From Haladaptatus halobius (GTDB lineage: Archaea; Halobacteriota; Halobacteria; Halobacteriales; Haladaptataceae): DNA of 64,000 nt. Under the pieces are notes generated by a model. It ran no database searches. It was not told where the DNA came from and was given only the letters and a program-made list of their open reading frames with translations. Numbering within the stretch: position 1 is the first letter of the stretch; every line of letters starts with the position of its first letter. Positions 38,356 to 46,521 of this stretch are shown one piece after another. Both the position numbers and the translations under genes were made by a program. The stretch is from NCBI RefSeq assembly GCF_020618475.1, contig NZ_CP085338.1:367416-431415 (forward strand), given 5' to 3'.

Positions 38356-38727
38356 ATGTCCATCGACCGAAAAACGTTCGAGAACGCGAGCGAGGACGAA
38401 CTTGAGGAACTTTCGGTTCCAGATCAGGTACTCGGATTCCTCGCGGCTCACGATGACCGCGCGTTCAAGGCGCGCGAAATCGCCTCTCAGATTGGTCTCG
38501 ACGAAGGGGCAGTCAGTACAGCCCTCTCGCGATTGAAGGATCGTGCTCTCGTCGAGCACAAGGCGACGTACTGGGCGGTGACTGACGATCGAGACCGACT
38601 CGAAGGGTACGGCGGCTACGAGCGGGCGACCGCGCTCTTCAATAAGCAATTCGGCGAAGAGAACAAGAGAGCGTGGCGTGAGCACGCACCCGATGAACCA
38701 CATCTGAGCGTTGAGGATGAACAGTGA
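38356..38727 (+). CDS. MarR-like winged-helix protein, probable antitoxin of a MazF-type module
   Basis: The 123-residue acidic protein has a winged helix at about residues 23-75: DQVLGFLAAHDDRAFKAREI, then GLDEGAVSTALSRLKDRALV, then the wing HKATYWAVTDD. Its stop TGA overlaps the GTG start of the downstream MazF/PemK-like toxin in a GTGA arrangement, a typical translational coupling of toxin-antitoxin pairs. Haloarchaea pair MarR-type HTH proteins with PemK/MazF-like toxins. The toxin partner here is split by an insertion sequence, so this gene is now an orphan regulator. Confidence 0.8.
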   Translation: MSIDRKTFENASEDELEELSVPDQVLGFLAAHDDRAFKAREIASQIGLDEGAVSTALSRLKDRALVEHKATYWAVTDDRDRLEGYGGYERATALFNKQFGEENKRAWREHAPDEPHLSVEDEQ

Positions 38728-38772
38728 ACGGTCAAGACGACATCCCAATCTTCGAACGAGGCGACGTCATCT

Positions 38773-38900
38773 GTCAACTACCCCAGCGTTAACGCCGGGG
38801 CTTGTCGGTGAACTCCCGTTCAAGCCGAAACTTCGGCGGACGTAAACTCGTCGCTCACGTTCAACGTTCCCGACTTCAGGGCCAGTTGACGGTTGGCCCG
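38773..38900 (-). ncRNA. Predicted TnpB guide RNA (omega RNA) scaffold
   Basis: In this family the guide RNA scaffold overlaps the 3' end of tnpB and runs to the element end. Here that is the segment containing the 38781-38800 hairpin, and the guide would then be read from the flanking toxin sequence below 38773. No promoter or mature ends can be seen; position is by analogy only. Confidence 0.35.
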
Positions 38901-40052
38901 TCCACGCGGAGACTTTTGCCCTGCGTGGACATGCTTAATGCCGATGTTCTTCGCCGCGTTGTAGTCCGCGTGGACCTCGTAACCACACTTTCGACAATAG
39001 AACCGTTCCTGCTTTGGCCGGTTCCCACGCTCGGTGTGACCACATTTCGAACAGCGTTGGGATGTGTACGCCGGGTCAACTTGTTTCGTTCCTATCCCGA
39101 ACTCGGCGGCTTTGTACTCAACGTACTCGTAGAGCCGCCGGAACGCCCACACGTGAAACGCTTTTGCGGCCGGCATTCGGTCCCGAATATCGGTTAAATC
39201 CTCAAAGGCGATTGTAGAACAGTCGTGTGTCACCGCCTCTTGAACAAGTGCTTTCGATATTCGGTGGAGGTAGTCTTCCGCCCACCGGCTTTCTCGTTCG
39301 CCGATTCCGTCGATTGTCCGGTGGGCTGATTCCGTCCCGGTCTGTTGGAGCGACCCGCGGATTGTCTCGTATTCGCGGCGTCGATGATTGAGGTAGCCAG
39401 CGGACCACATTCTCCCCGTCGAAGTGGTGGCTATCGTCTTCACGCCAAGGTCAACGCCGAGGACCGTCCCGCCCTCGGCTTCCTGTGGTTCGTCGTCTTT
39501 GGCTACGCCGACATGAAGGTAGTAGTCGCCATTTCGATAGTGAAGCGTTGATTCTCGAAGCTCCCACTCGTTGTCTCGCAGGTACTCAGTCTGTGGATTT
39601 TCGCCTTCCGGCGGTAGAATGTACTCGGCTTTGACGCGCCCGTTGATTGCTGCAAGCGTACAGTGGTTATCCCGGTATGTCACCGCATTCTTGTTGTAGA
39701 CAACAGTATTGGCGGTGAACCTCGGGTGCGTGGCGTACTTTCCGTTCTGCCATGCTGAAGTGACGCCTTTCACAGAATCTGCCGCGTAATTTCGTGCTGC
39801 ACACACAAGGTCGGCGTTCAACTCGTTGGTGGCTTCGCGGACCTGTTCATATGTGAGTTTGTGAAGCTTCGTTTTCGACGTGATAACGTAACCGTCGTCG
39901 TCGCGCTCGAAAGCGCGGTCCGCGACCATCTGGGCGGCTTGCTGGAACTGCGCAGTAGTTTCGCAGAGGTCGTCGCGCCGCTCGTTAGGAACGGCTAATT
40001 TCACGACGACGGTACGTCGAATCACGATCCCATATACAGCATTTACTATCAT
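38820..40052 (-). CDS. tnpB: TnpB, RNA-guided endonuclease of an IS200/IS605 element
   Basis: The 410-residue protein has the N-terminal wedge/REC region, then a split RuvC nuclease and zinc ribbon. RuvC residues are Asp201 in LGVDLGVKTIATT, Glu284 in IAFEDLTDIRDR and Asp363 in EVHADYNAAKNI. The zinc-binding cysteines are 334/337 (CSKCGH) and 353/356 (CRKCGY). All catalytic and metal residues are intact and the length is normal. TnpB proteins cut DNA matching a guide carried on an RNA from the element's own end, which aids element retention. The toxin gene is the immediate flank. Confidence 0.92.
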   Translation of the reverse strand: MIVNAVYGIVIRRTVVVKLAVPNERRDDLCETTAQFQQAAQMVADRAFERDDDGYVITSKTKLHKLTYEQVREATNELNADLVCAARNYAADSVKGVTSAWQNGKYATHPRFTANTVVYNKNAVTYRDNHCTLAAINGRVKAEYILPPEGENPQTEYLRDNEWELRESTLHYRNGDYYLHVGVAKDDEPQEAEGGTVLGVDLGVKTIATTSTGRMWSAGYLNHRRREYETIRGSLQQTGTESAHRTIDGIGERESRWAEDYLHRISKALVQEAVTHDCSTIAFEDLTDIRDRMPAAKAFHVWAFRRLYEYVEYKAAEFGIGTKQVDPAYTSQRCSKCGHTERGNRPKQERFYCRKCGYEVHADYNAAKNIGIKHVHAGQKSPRGRANRQLALKSGTLNVSDEFTSAEVSA

Positions 40053-40475
40053 AAAAGTATATGATTTAGCCAGATGATTGAGAAAATTGTGTAGTGGAGC
40101 TTATGCGATTCCCGCCCGGCCTAAAGGCCGGGTTTCCCTCTCTGTTTAAAGATGGTGACGATCCATTCAAGGGCGAAGAAGAGTCTCGCCCCTGGGTGAT
40201 CCTCTCAAATCATGAAGGTCGCCCGTTCCATGGCGAGCAGTATATCGAGCTGACATTAACATCAAAATCGTGGCTGGACGGCCTTATCAATATTTCCGAG
40301 GAGAGCTGGATTTGTGGTGGAACACCGGACAAGAGCCGAATAGTTCCGTGGGGCGTCCAATCAATTGACCAAGAGGACATCGACTTCTGGCAAGGCCGTC
40401 TCGAGAGTGATCTCATCAACGAATCGGTGGCTGCTCTCGTTGATGAACTCCAGTAACAGAACTCCTCTCTAGCGA

Positions 40476-40598
40476 TATGAACAAATAGCGGATCGCAGCG
40501 TAACGGACATCGTCGGACTCGTTGACGATGCTGCAATGCGTGCTGCCGAACGCGACGCCAAGGCAATCATGAGAGCAGATCCCCTCGATTGTCGTTGA
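40476..40598 (+). pseudogene. C-terminal fragment of an AAA ATPase gene
   Basis: The frame encodes YEQIADRSVTDIVGLVDDAA, then MRAAERDAKAI, matching the sensor-2 helix and C terminus of the intact AAA ATPase (AEQTADHSAADIVGIVDDAA). It starts about 20 bases after the split toxin's stop. With the fragment at 37877-38164 it brackets the toxin-antitoxin locus, so a second ATPase copy seems to have been interrupted by that locus. Confidence 0.65.
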
Positions 40599-40650
40599 AC
40601 AAATCTAACGCTTGATTCTCAGATAATTCACTACAACAGTCTCGGCCGAA

Positions 40651-41030
40651 GTGACTACCGAAACGTCGACCCAGACCGCGACGCCGAGCGACCCCGACAC
40701 ATCGTCAGCCGTCGAGTACGGCGTCAATATCGACCTACCTCAATCCGATATCTTGGACGGAGTGAGGTCGGAACGCCACACTCTAGTGTCGATGCAAATG
40801 GCGACCTAAAAATTCGATTAGAAATCGAAGCGCAACGTGAACTGATCCCATCGGTAGCGGAAGCGAATTGTAACTTGGACACACAGATCATTACGGCGAG
40901 CAAATTGTCGCTCTCCACTGATGCATCCATAATCGGTGCAGGTACAATCGAGACGGAACTAGAGGTTCTCAGTCCGGAAACCGACAATTCGATCGGCTTT
41001 GCCACGTTAAATCGGTCAATCGATAAATGA
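40651..41030 (+). pseudogene. Frameshifted remnant of an unknown acidic protein
   Basis: GTG 40651 opens a frame reading TSSAVEYGVNIDLPQSDILD. After a shift near 40785 the frame continues SVDANGDLKIRLEIEAQREL, then NLDTQIITASKLSLSTDASI, and ends at TGA 41028-41030. Both halves look like haloarchaeal protein and are uninterrupted apart from the single shift. No family is recognised. A base-call error is possible, but the neighbourhood is full of decayed genes. Confidence 0.5.
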
Positions 41031-41051
41031 GAGAATCTGGACAGCGACCAC

Positions 41052-42653
41052 CTATGTGCTGAGTAGGGCGTCAAGCGCCGCCCACAGGTCGTCGCCGTAC
41101 CGCCGTGCCAGCGTCATGAATCCGATAGAACCGACGACACCCGCCACACCGACGCTCGCATTCGTGACGTTGCTGTCGGGTTTGTACCGGAGAGCGTAGA
41201 TGCCGGTGTTGATGTCGGCGGCGTAGGTGACGCCGTTCTGGGTCACGGCCGTCCAGGTGAACGGCGCGGCGTGGTTCAAGCCAACTACCTTCGACTCCTC
41301 CGGGACGTCCTTAGCAGCCTGGAAGTAGCCCCTCTCGGTGAGCGACCAGTTCTCGGTGTCGATGCGCAGGAAGCGAGTCCCGCCGTGATAGTGACCGACG
41401 TGGATCCACTTCCCCTCGGTGACGGTGAAGTTGTGCGGGCTGAACGTGTAGGTGCCGTCGTAGGATACATCGTCGCGCCACTCCCAGTAGTCAAGTTCGA
41501 CGATGTTGTCCTCACCCTTCGTGTACCCGTCGTCAAGGCCATCGGCGTCGAGGAGCTTCACGTGCCCCGTGTGACCGTTCTTATCGCTTGGGTACTCGTG
41601 ACCGGCAACGAGAACCCGCTTGCCGTCGAAGTACGTCGGTGCAGGCTCTGCATAGTGGGCGTTCGACATCGTGAAGTGCCCGAGCACGGAGATGTCCGTC
41701 GGGTTCGAGAGGTCGAGCGCGTACACGCCGGCGTTCCAGTACGAGAGATAGCCCACGGGACTCTCCAGACGGGGGTCGTCCTGGACGGCAATGTCGTGGA
41801 TGTACGTGTCGCCGCCAGTGACGTTGCCGTCCGCGAAGTTTCCTTGCTGGTTCCACGTGTTGACCAGTTCGAGGACACCTGTCGGTCGGTCGAACTCAAA
41901 AACATACACCCCGGAGGTGCCATCCAATTCAATATCCTTGATGGCAAAGACGTAGTCGGTGCCGCCGATTTTGTGGTGCCAGCAGTTGTGGAATCCGGTG
42001 TCGTGGGCAAAGGTACCGGCGATCGTCGGGTTCTCTGGATCGGTCACGTTGACGGCCGTAATCGCCCCCGCCAGTGTCCCGGTGGAGTCTTCCTCTGTAC
42101 TTGGTGTCGGGTCAGGGTCGTCGAACAGCGCTGAGATGGGCTGTTTCGTATAGAACACGTAGTCGCCGTCGGCGCTCGTTTTGAGATCCATCACTGCTGC
42201 TGCGTCGTTGTCGTTGCGGACGAACGCGACGAAGTCCATCTCGGCGTTCCGAAGGTCGTTGGTGTTGTCTGGGGCGTTGAACTCCGAGATATCGATGACA
42301 CCGATGCCTCGGTTGTTGGTTGGATCCTTCGAGGAGAAGAAACAGACATACGCGTAATCCCCGATGACGCGCATCTCGGAGATGCCGCCGTAGTGTGGAT
42401 TGTCAGCCGAGTTAGTACTCGATGGCCCTCGCTGGCCGAGGCTGTGGTAGTCCAGCAGTTCGACGTTGCTCGACGATCCGTGAAGGTTGGCGTCTGTGTG
42501 GTCATGATCCGACGAGGTACCGTCGCCGGAGGAGTCGCCATTGAACTCGTGGGCGCTCGCGGTCGGCACGGCCGCGAGTGCCCCGTAACCGCCGATCGTC
42601 TTGAGCACTGTGCGTCTCGTTGTGTCCGTCAGTGTGGTGTGGTCGTTGGTCAT
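41052..42653 (-). CDS. LVIVD-repeat surface protein with Tat signal
   Basis: The 533-residue protein has a Tat signal (TTRRTVLKTIGGYGALAAV, about residues 11-29) and a His-rich, acidic mature start (DHDHTDANLHGSS). LVIVD-type beta-propeller repeats follow, for example MRVIGDYAYVCFF, AITAVNVTDPENPTIAGTF, GVYALDLSNPTDISVLGHF and GKRVLVAGHEYPS. A single hydrophobic helix near residues 498-515 is followed by a short charged tail, suggesting membrane anchoring. It is on the same strand as the protease gene 58 bases upstream. Both are clearly GC-richer than surrounding DNA and look transferred together. The propeller's function is unknown. Confidence 0.87.
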   Translation of the reverse strand: MTNDHTTLTDTTRRTVLKTIGGYGALAAVPTASAHEFNGDSSGDGTSSDHDHTDANLHGSSSNVELLDYHSLGQRGPSSTNSADNPHYGGISEMRVIGDYAYVCFFSSKDPTNNRGIGVIDISEFNAPDNTNDLRNAEMDFVAFVRNDNDAAAVMDLKTSADGDYVFYTKQPISALFDDPDPTPSTEEDSTGTLAGAITAVNVTDPENPTIAGTFAHDTGFHNCWHHKIGGTDYVFAIKDIELDGTSGVYVFEFDRPTGVLELVNTWNQQGNFADGNVTGGDTYIHDIAVQDDPRLESPVGYLSYWNAGVYALDLSNPTDISVLGHFTMSNAHYAEPAPTYFDGKRVLVAGHEYPSDKNGHTGHVKLLDADGLDDGYTKGEDNIVELDYWEWRDDVSYDGTYTFSPHNFTVTEGKWIHVGHYHGGTRFLRIDTENWSLTERGYFQAAKDVPEESKVVGLNHAAPFTWTAVTQNGVTYAADINTGIYALRYKPDSNVTNASVGVAGVVGSIGFMTLARRYGDDLWAALDALLST

Positions 42654-42711
42654 GAGTTCGTAATGTGGTGTCGCATGTTTGTAGTCCGATTCGAGGTGGC
42701 CTTTACTGAGC

Positions 42712-44511
42712 TCAATAATCGGCTAGTTTCACGGTGCCGAAAGTGGCCCAGTCATCTGACTCGGCCCGCTTCACGGCGTCGTAGGCGTCGACGAAGCCTG
42801 CGCCGACGTTCCACGCCGTGTAGCTGTCGTGGACGACCTTAGCCTCCGTTTCGATGGTGTTCAGCACGTCGATAGGGTCGGGGGATTCACCGAAATTCTG
42901 CTGATATGCGTCAACGACGAGGGTGGCGACGCCCGCCGTGACCGGACAGGACATCGACGTACCGCTGATCGTGCCGTAGTACTCCTCGGTGTCTTGGTGC
43001 TCGGTGCCGGCGGCGTAGGCCTGTAGCGGGTCTTCTGGTGCGAGCGTACTCATCACGTAGTTACCCGGCGCAGCGACGCCCGGGCGGTAGATTCCTGTCG
43101 GTGTCACGTTGCGCTTGATACCTTCGTAGGCCGTGAAATCGACGGTATAGTCCGCCGCCGCGTCGGCGAACGGTCGAACCTCGAAGTAGTAGGTCGTCCC
43201 ACCGTCGATAGCGGCCGCGATGGTTTCGGGTTCGTTCAGCGTCGCGCCGCTGGCGACCACTCTCCCGTCCTCGCTCCCTTCGTGAAGGTAGAAGTCGATG
43301 TCCTCCGCGCTCGGCGTCCACGACAGTGTCGCCGCGACGTAGCCCGCTTTCTTTGGCGCGTCCCACCGGTGATACTCGCTGGCGGCGGCCGTCACTGTGC
43401 CGGAGTACGAACCGGAATCGACCTCGGTTTCGGTCCTGTTCGCCGCATAGTACTCCTCTAAGTTCCGCAACGCCTTCTTGCGGTCGTAGTTGTTCGGACC
43501 GTCGTAGCTCGGCGTTCGACCACGCGAGGAGAAGTCCGTGACTGACTTAGCGTCCTTCGTCGCGGCGACGCCCAGAACGTGGGGTGCGGTCGCGTACTGG
43601 TTGAGCGTATTTGTGTCGGGGCCGCTGTTGCTTGCCGCGAACACGGGGAGGATGCCCTGGTTGTAGGCCGTCCACGTAGCGACGTTGACAGCGTCGTCCG
43701 GGTTGAAGTCCGTCCCATCGCCGCCGCCCCAGGAATTGCTGACGACCGACACGTCAGTCTCGCCCGCCTGCTGGCGCGCGAGCAGATGATCGTAGGCGGC
43801 GACGGGTTTGACGATGAGCAGGGTCAGCCCCGCCGAATAAACCGTGAGGTCGGCGTCCGGAGCCATACCTCGATACTGCCCGTCGCTCTTCTTTCCGGAG
43901 CCGGTGATTGATCCCGAGCAGTGGGTACCGTGGCCATTGTCGTCGCTGTCGAGGCTGCCGACCTCCTTCCAGGTGGTGTCCTCTCTGCTAGAAAGTGGGT
44001 TGACGTACCGCCAGTTGGCGACGAGGTCGTCTTCGAGGTCAGGGTGGTCACCATCGACGCCGCTGTCGATAACAACTGAGTGGACGCTGGAACCGGTATA
44101 GCCGAGGTTCGACTGCACCGATCCGGCCTGCGTTGCCTCCCGAGCGTCGTCGTTGTAGTACTCCAGTTCGACGTTCTTCTGAACGTACCGTACCTCTGGC
44201 CAGTCTGCGATGGTGCGAATCTGGTCGCTCGTCAGTTCCGTGTAGCCGATGGGGAGCACCTCGAATTTGTGGTAGCCGCTTTCAAGGTCGAGGTGACGAA
44301 GCCGATCGACCTGCTCATTCGAGGTGAACACGACCAGCGCCTCCTTCAGCCCGCTCACGCTCAAGTTGAACGAATCGTCGATAGTCTCGTTCGTGCCAGT
44401 AGCAACCGCCATTCCGCTGAGCGGCAGCACGGTAGCTGCTCCCGCTGTACCAGTCGTCTTCAGAAAGTCACGCCGGTCGAACATGGTTTGTTGTCCCATA
44501 GCTTGATCCAT
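42712..44511 (-). CDS. Secreted subtilisin-like serine protease (halolysin-like) with Tat signal
   Basis: The 599-residue precursor has a Tat signal (FDRRDFLKTTGTAGAATVLP, residues 11-30). An I9-type propeptide follows (EALVVFTSNEQVDRLRHLDL to WPEVRYVQKNVELE). The S8 catalytic domain has Asp149 in VVIDSGVDGDHPDL, His194 in DNGHGTHCSGSITG, the oxyanion Asn in SVVSNSWGGGDG and Ser near 519 in GTSMSCPVTAGVA. An inserted PPC-like beta domain lies at about residues 375-465 (DIDFYLHEGSEDGRVVA). Start codons at residues 5 or 10 are alternatives. It is secreted folded. Pairing with the LVIVD protein is seen here only; codon use is GC-rich relative to flanks. Confidence 0.92.
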   Translation of the reverse strand: MDQAMGQQTMFDRRDFLKTTGTAGAATVLPLSGMAVATGTNETIDDSFNLSVSGLKEALVVFTSNEQVDRLRHLDLESGYHKFEVLPIGYTELTSDQIRTIADWPEVRYVQKNVELEYYNDDAREATQAGSVQSNLGYTGSSVHSVVIDSGVDGDHPDLEDDLVANWRYVNPLSSREDTTWKEVGSLDSDDNGHGTHCSGSITGSGKKSDGQYRGMAPDADLTVYSAGLTLLIVKPVAAYDHLLARQQAGETDVSVVSNSWGGGDGTDFNPDDAVNVATWTAYNQGILPVFAASNSGPDTNTLNQYATAPHVLGVAATKDAKSVTDFSSRGRTPSYDGPNNYDRKKALRNLEEYYAANRTETEVDSGSYSGTVTAAASEYHRWDAPKKAGYVAATLSWTPSAEDIDFYLHEGSEDGRVVASGATLNEPETIAAAIDGGTTYYFEVRPFADAAADYTVDFTAYEGIKRNVTPTGIYRPGVAAPGNYVMSTLAPEDPLQAYAAGTEHQDTEEYYGTISGTSMSCPVTAGVATLVVDAYQQNFGESPDPIDVLNTIETEAKVVHDSYTAWNVGAGFVDAYDAVKRAESDDWATFGTVKLADY

Positions 44512-44624
44512 CGGTCATCAACCATGATAATAATTATGATTGAGATTCAACTCAATTGAACAGTAATCATGTTTTCCACTCACTACCGTTGGAACAGCGC
44601 CCAGCGAAAGTAGCAGTTATGTCT

Positions 44625-44644
44625 ATTGCAGGCGCTTGAACCTC
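44625..44644. repeat. Copy 1 of a 20-base direct repeat near the IS relic
   Basis: ATTGCAGGCGCTTGAACCTC here recurs with one mismatch at 44801-44820, at the edge of the hairpin-rich element. It may mark an element end or a partial earlier insertion. Confidence 0.5.
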
Positions 44645-44800
44645 ATCTTCTGGTTGGGAAACAAATCGCCAGTGTGGACTGGAAAATAAATAATCTAAGT
44701 ATATGTAGGAAAATTCCACGAGCTGCCTGACCCGAATAATGTTTCCTGTATTGGTTAAATTTCGATATTGTCTCGATAGAAGCTGGTTCAGTTTATGGAG

Positions 44801-45215
44801 ATTGCAGGCGCTTAAACCTCGCCCTTCAGGGCGGGGATACAGCGTCCCCAGAACTCTCCGAGTTCTGGTGTGCGAACGAGACGCTTCGCGTCTCGTCAAC
44901 GCCGTCTTTGGGTTCAAACACTGAAATCGGAAGATTTGAGTGCCCACACTGCGTATCTCTCGGTGTCGATTCGATGGTACCCCATCGGATTTGACAGTCC
45001 GTAAATTGGCAGTTGACTTGGTGTTTGCCTTACCAAATAAGTAAGCCTTCGGACACCCAACCGACATGAAACAACCACGTAACTCCGAGTCCTGTACAGG
45101 ATAGGAGTACCGGGGGCGTGGCACTCCCATCGGCGCGTCGGGTCGTAAACGTAAGTTCCCAAACCAGCGCAATCGGGCGTAGGAAGCCCCGTCGTTGACG
45201 GCGGGGAGGATGTCA
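44801..45215. mobile_element. Non-autonomous IS200/IS605-related element (PATE/MITE-like) or element-end relic
   Basis: There is no open transposase frame. The left part has three consecutive perfect or near-perfect hairpins: CCTCGCCCT-TC-AGGGCGGGG (44817-44836), CCAGAACTC-TCC-GAGTTCTGG (44848-44868) and GAGACGC-TTC-GCGTCTC (44878-44894). The right end has GCCCCGTCGTTGACGGCGGG, then AGGATGTCAC, a hairpin-plus-tail form characteristic of haloarchaeal IS1341-type ends. Palindrome-associated transposable elements of this kind are described in Haloquadratum. It sits between the protease gene and the first winged-helix module. Confidence 0.6.
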
Positions 45216-45319
45216 CTTAAATAATACTGGTTGATCAAGGTGTTCCACTCCAGCGATTTGGCTAGCGAAATAGATCGGTGGGAGGAAAATATATTAGTCA
45301 ATAGTTCCAACAGCTAGCT

Positions 45320-45853
45320 ATGCCCACGCCGGACGACGGCCCGCCAACTGAGTTCGAGATCACTAGCGAGTTCGAGACGAATTTGGCCTCAGAGCCGGCC
45401 GACGAGCGCGTCTACCGAATCGCCCTCCAACTCTATGAGCCGGCGCGAGTGGCTACAATCGCAGAGCGGGCTGACTGTGCGCCTGATACCGCTCGACGCC
45501 ACCTCGAACGGCTCATTGATATTGGCGTCCTCGAACGCGTCGCTGAAAATCCCGCAACGTACCGGCGGAACGAGTCCTACTTCGAGTGGCGGAAGCGAAG
45601 CCGCCTTGAACAGCTCTCGCCGAGTCAGCTCCAAGACAGGCTCGAGGAGTTGACAAGTCGTGAACAGACACTCAGAGAGCGGTACGACGCTGAGCGACCA
45701 GGTGATGTCGATGCACTCGACCACGCTGACTACGACCAGGTTGAAGAGGTATGGATGGAACTCAGCGAGTGGGAAACCGTACGTCGTCGAATCAGACGCC
45801 TTGACGATGTGCGGCGACAACGGGCGGCCGATTCAGAGTCGGAGGCCGCCTAA
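45320..45853 (+). CDS. Winged-helix protein of a repeated two-gene module (module A)
   Basis: The 177-residue protein has an HTH at about residues 30-80: RVYRIALQLYEPARVATIAE, then DCAPDTARRHLERLIDIGVL, then the wing ENPATYRRNESYFEW. A coiled helical segment follows, with RLEELTSREQTLRERYDAER and WMELSEWETVRRRIRRLDDV. The partner gene starts two bases after the stop. The protein closely resembles the one at 50421-50957 and more distantly those at 46522-47040 and 47706-48257. Antitoxin-like or repressor function is inferred from pairing and HTH. Confidence 0.8.
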   Translation: MPTPDDGPPTEFEITSEFETNLASEPADERVYRIALQLYEPARVATIAERADCAPDTARRHLERLIDIGVLERVAENPATYRRNESYFEWRKRSRLEQLSPSQLQDRLEELTSREQTLRERYDAERPGDVDALDHADYDQVEEVWMELSEWETVRRRIRRLDDVRRQRAADSESEAA

Positions 45854-45855
45854 CC

Positions 45856-46299
45856 GTGGCCGATGAGGGTGTTGTAACACGGACGATTGACGAGGAGATA
45901 CTCCGCTATCTTGCTCAAGTACTTGCTGGGCTGGACGAGGTACGCAGCACACCGCTGTTCCCCGTGAATAAGCAGGAGACGCTGCTCATTCATCTCAATG
46001 ACGAGTATTATCCTGACGCCATCGACGATGTCCGATTCGAACTGCGCGTCTATACAAACGGCGAGTTCCATGTCTCGTATATCGAAATCTACGCGGGGGA
46101 GATCCGGCACTGCCGGTGGGATCGACATGACCAAGACCACAATGCACGTGATCATTTCCACCCGTTTCCGACCGCGAGCACGACTGACGCTGAAGATCGA
46201 GACTTCCCAGTTGATGTGACTGCTCTTCTTCAGACGGTTGTCCTGCCATGGGTGGAGACTCGCCTTGGAATCATTTGGGCAGAACAAGACAAGAGATGA
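45856..46299 (+). CDS. Small partner protein of module A (putative toxin-like)
   Basis: The 147-residue product starts with GTG two bases after the winged-helix gene. It shares a pattern with the partners of modules C and D: a beta-rich core (FELRVYTNGEFHVSYIEIYA), a Trp/His motif (CRWDRHDQDHNARDHFHPFP), then DFPVDVTALLQTVVLPWVET and a final Trp. The xRWD-x-H...HFHP block loosely resembles DUF6516/TumE-type toxins, but I cannot confirm this. No signal or membrane span is present. Confidence 0.72.
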   Translation: MADEGVVTRTIDEEILRYLAQVLAGLDEVRSTPLFPVNKQETLLIHLNDEYYPDAIDDVRFELRVYTNGEFHVSYIEIYAGEIRHCRWDRHDQDHNARDHFHPFPTASTTDAEDRDFPVDVTALLQTVVLPWVETRLGIIWAEQDKR

Positions 46300-46363
46300 A
46301 AATGACGACCGAAAGCAGGCGACAGATTGCCAGTATGGGCTAACAAACTGGAGATGGCCGAAC

Positions 46364-46510
46364 TTACCGACGCTGGAGTATCGTCTCTAACCGGTCAAGA
46401 ATCTCCCACAGCACCCGCACAGGATGCTCACTCGCAACTGATACTGTCTCGTACGTATACTCCTCAGCAGGCGCCTCACGCTTTTGGTATCCACCGTCAG
46501 TAACAAACAT
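46364..46510 (-). pseudogene. C-terminal remnant of the module B partner gene
   Basis: A 48-codon frame (ATG 46510 to TAA 46364) encodes EYTYETVSVASEHPVRVLWE and ILDRLETILQRR. It matches the end of the module C partner (YAYYEFTLNATSAVGVLWEV, LDALEARL). The first 140 or so residues are gone, including the His/Trp motif, so the module is non-functional. Confidence 0.6.
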
Positions 46511-46521
46511 TGGAGATCACG

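Larger units (their letters stand above)
38773..40151 (-). mobile_element. IS200/IS605-family TnpB-only element (IS1341 type)
   Basis: The boundaries are inferred from reconstruction of the interrupted toxin gene; exact ends could differ by a few bases. The element is about 1379 bases and contains only tnpB. It has subterminal hairpins CCCCAGCGTT-AACGCCGGGG (38781-38800, one mismatch) and CCCGGCC-TAAA-GGCCGGG (40115-40132). There are no terminal inverted repeats and no target duplication is evident, as expected of the family. No TnpA transposase is present, so mobility would need one in trans. Confidence 0.85.
38724..40456 (+). pseudogene. MazF/PemK-like toxin gene split by a TnpB insertion element
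   Basis: The 5' part (GTG 38724 to 38772) encodes NGQDDIPIFERGDVI. The 3' part (40152-40456) encodes GDDPFKGEEESRPWVILSNH, then SWLDGLINISEESWICGGTP, VPWGVQSIDQEDIDFWQGRL and a helical end. Joining 38772 to 40152 restores a Tyr codon and a continuous frame of 117 residues. RPWVILSN and HGEQYIELTL fit the PemK/MazF endoribonuclease fold. A spurious longer frame exists because the element's end stays open into the 3' part. In the current state the toxin is inactivated. Confidence 0.8.

Noticed and set aside
40094..40151. An N-terminal extension of the MazF-like frame (FPPGLKAGFPSLFK)
   Set aside because: These codons are the IS element's end hairpin read through into the toxin's 3' half; the true start is at 38724.
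44567..45310. A 247-codon minus-strand frame over the hairpin element
   Set aside because: It is basic, Arg/Ser/Tyr-rich and reads through palindromes; it has no haloarchaeal protein character.
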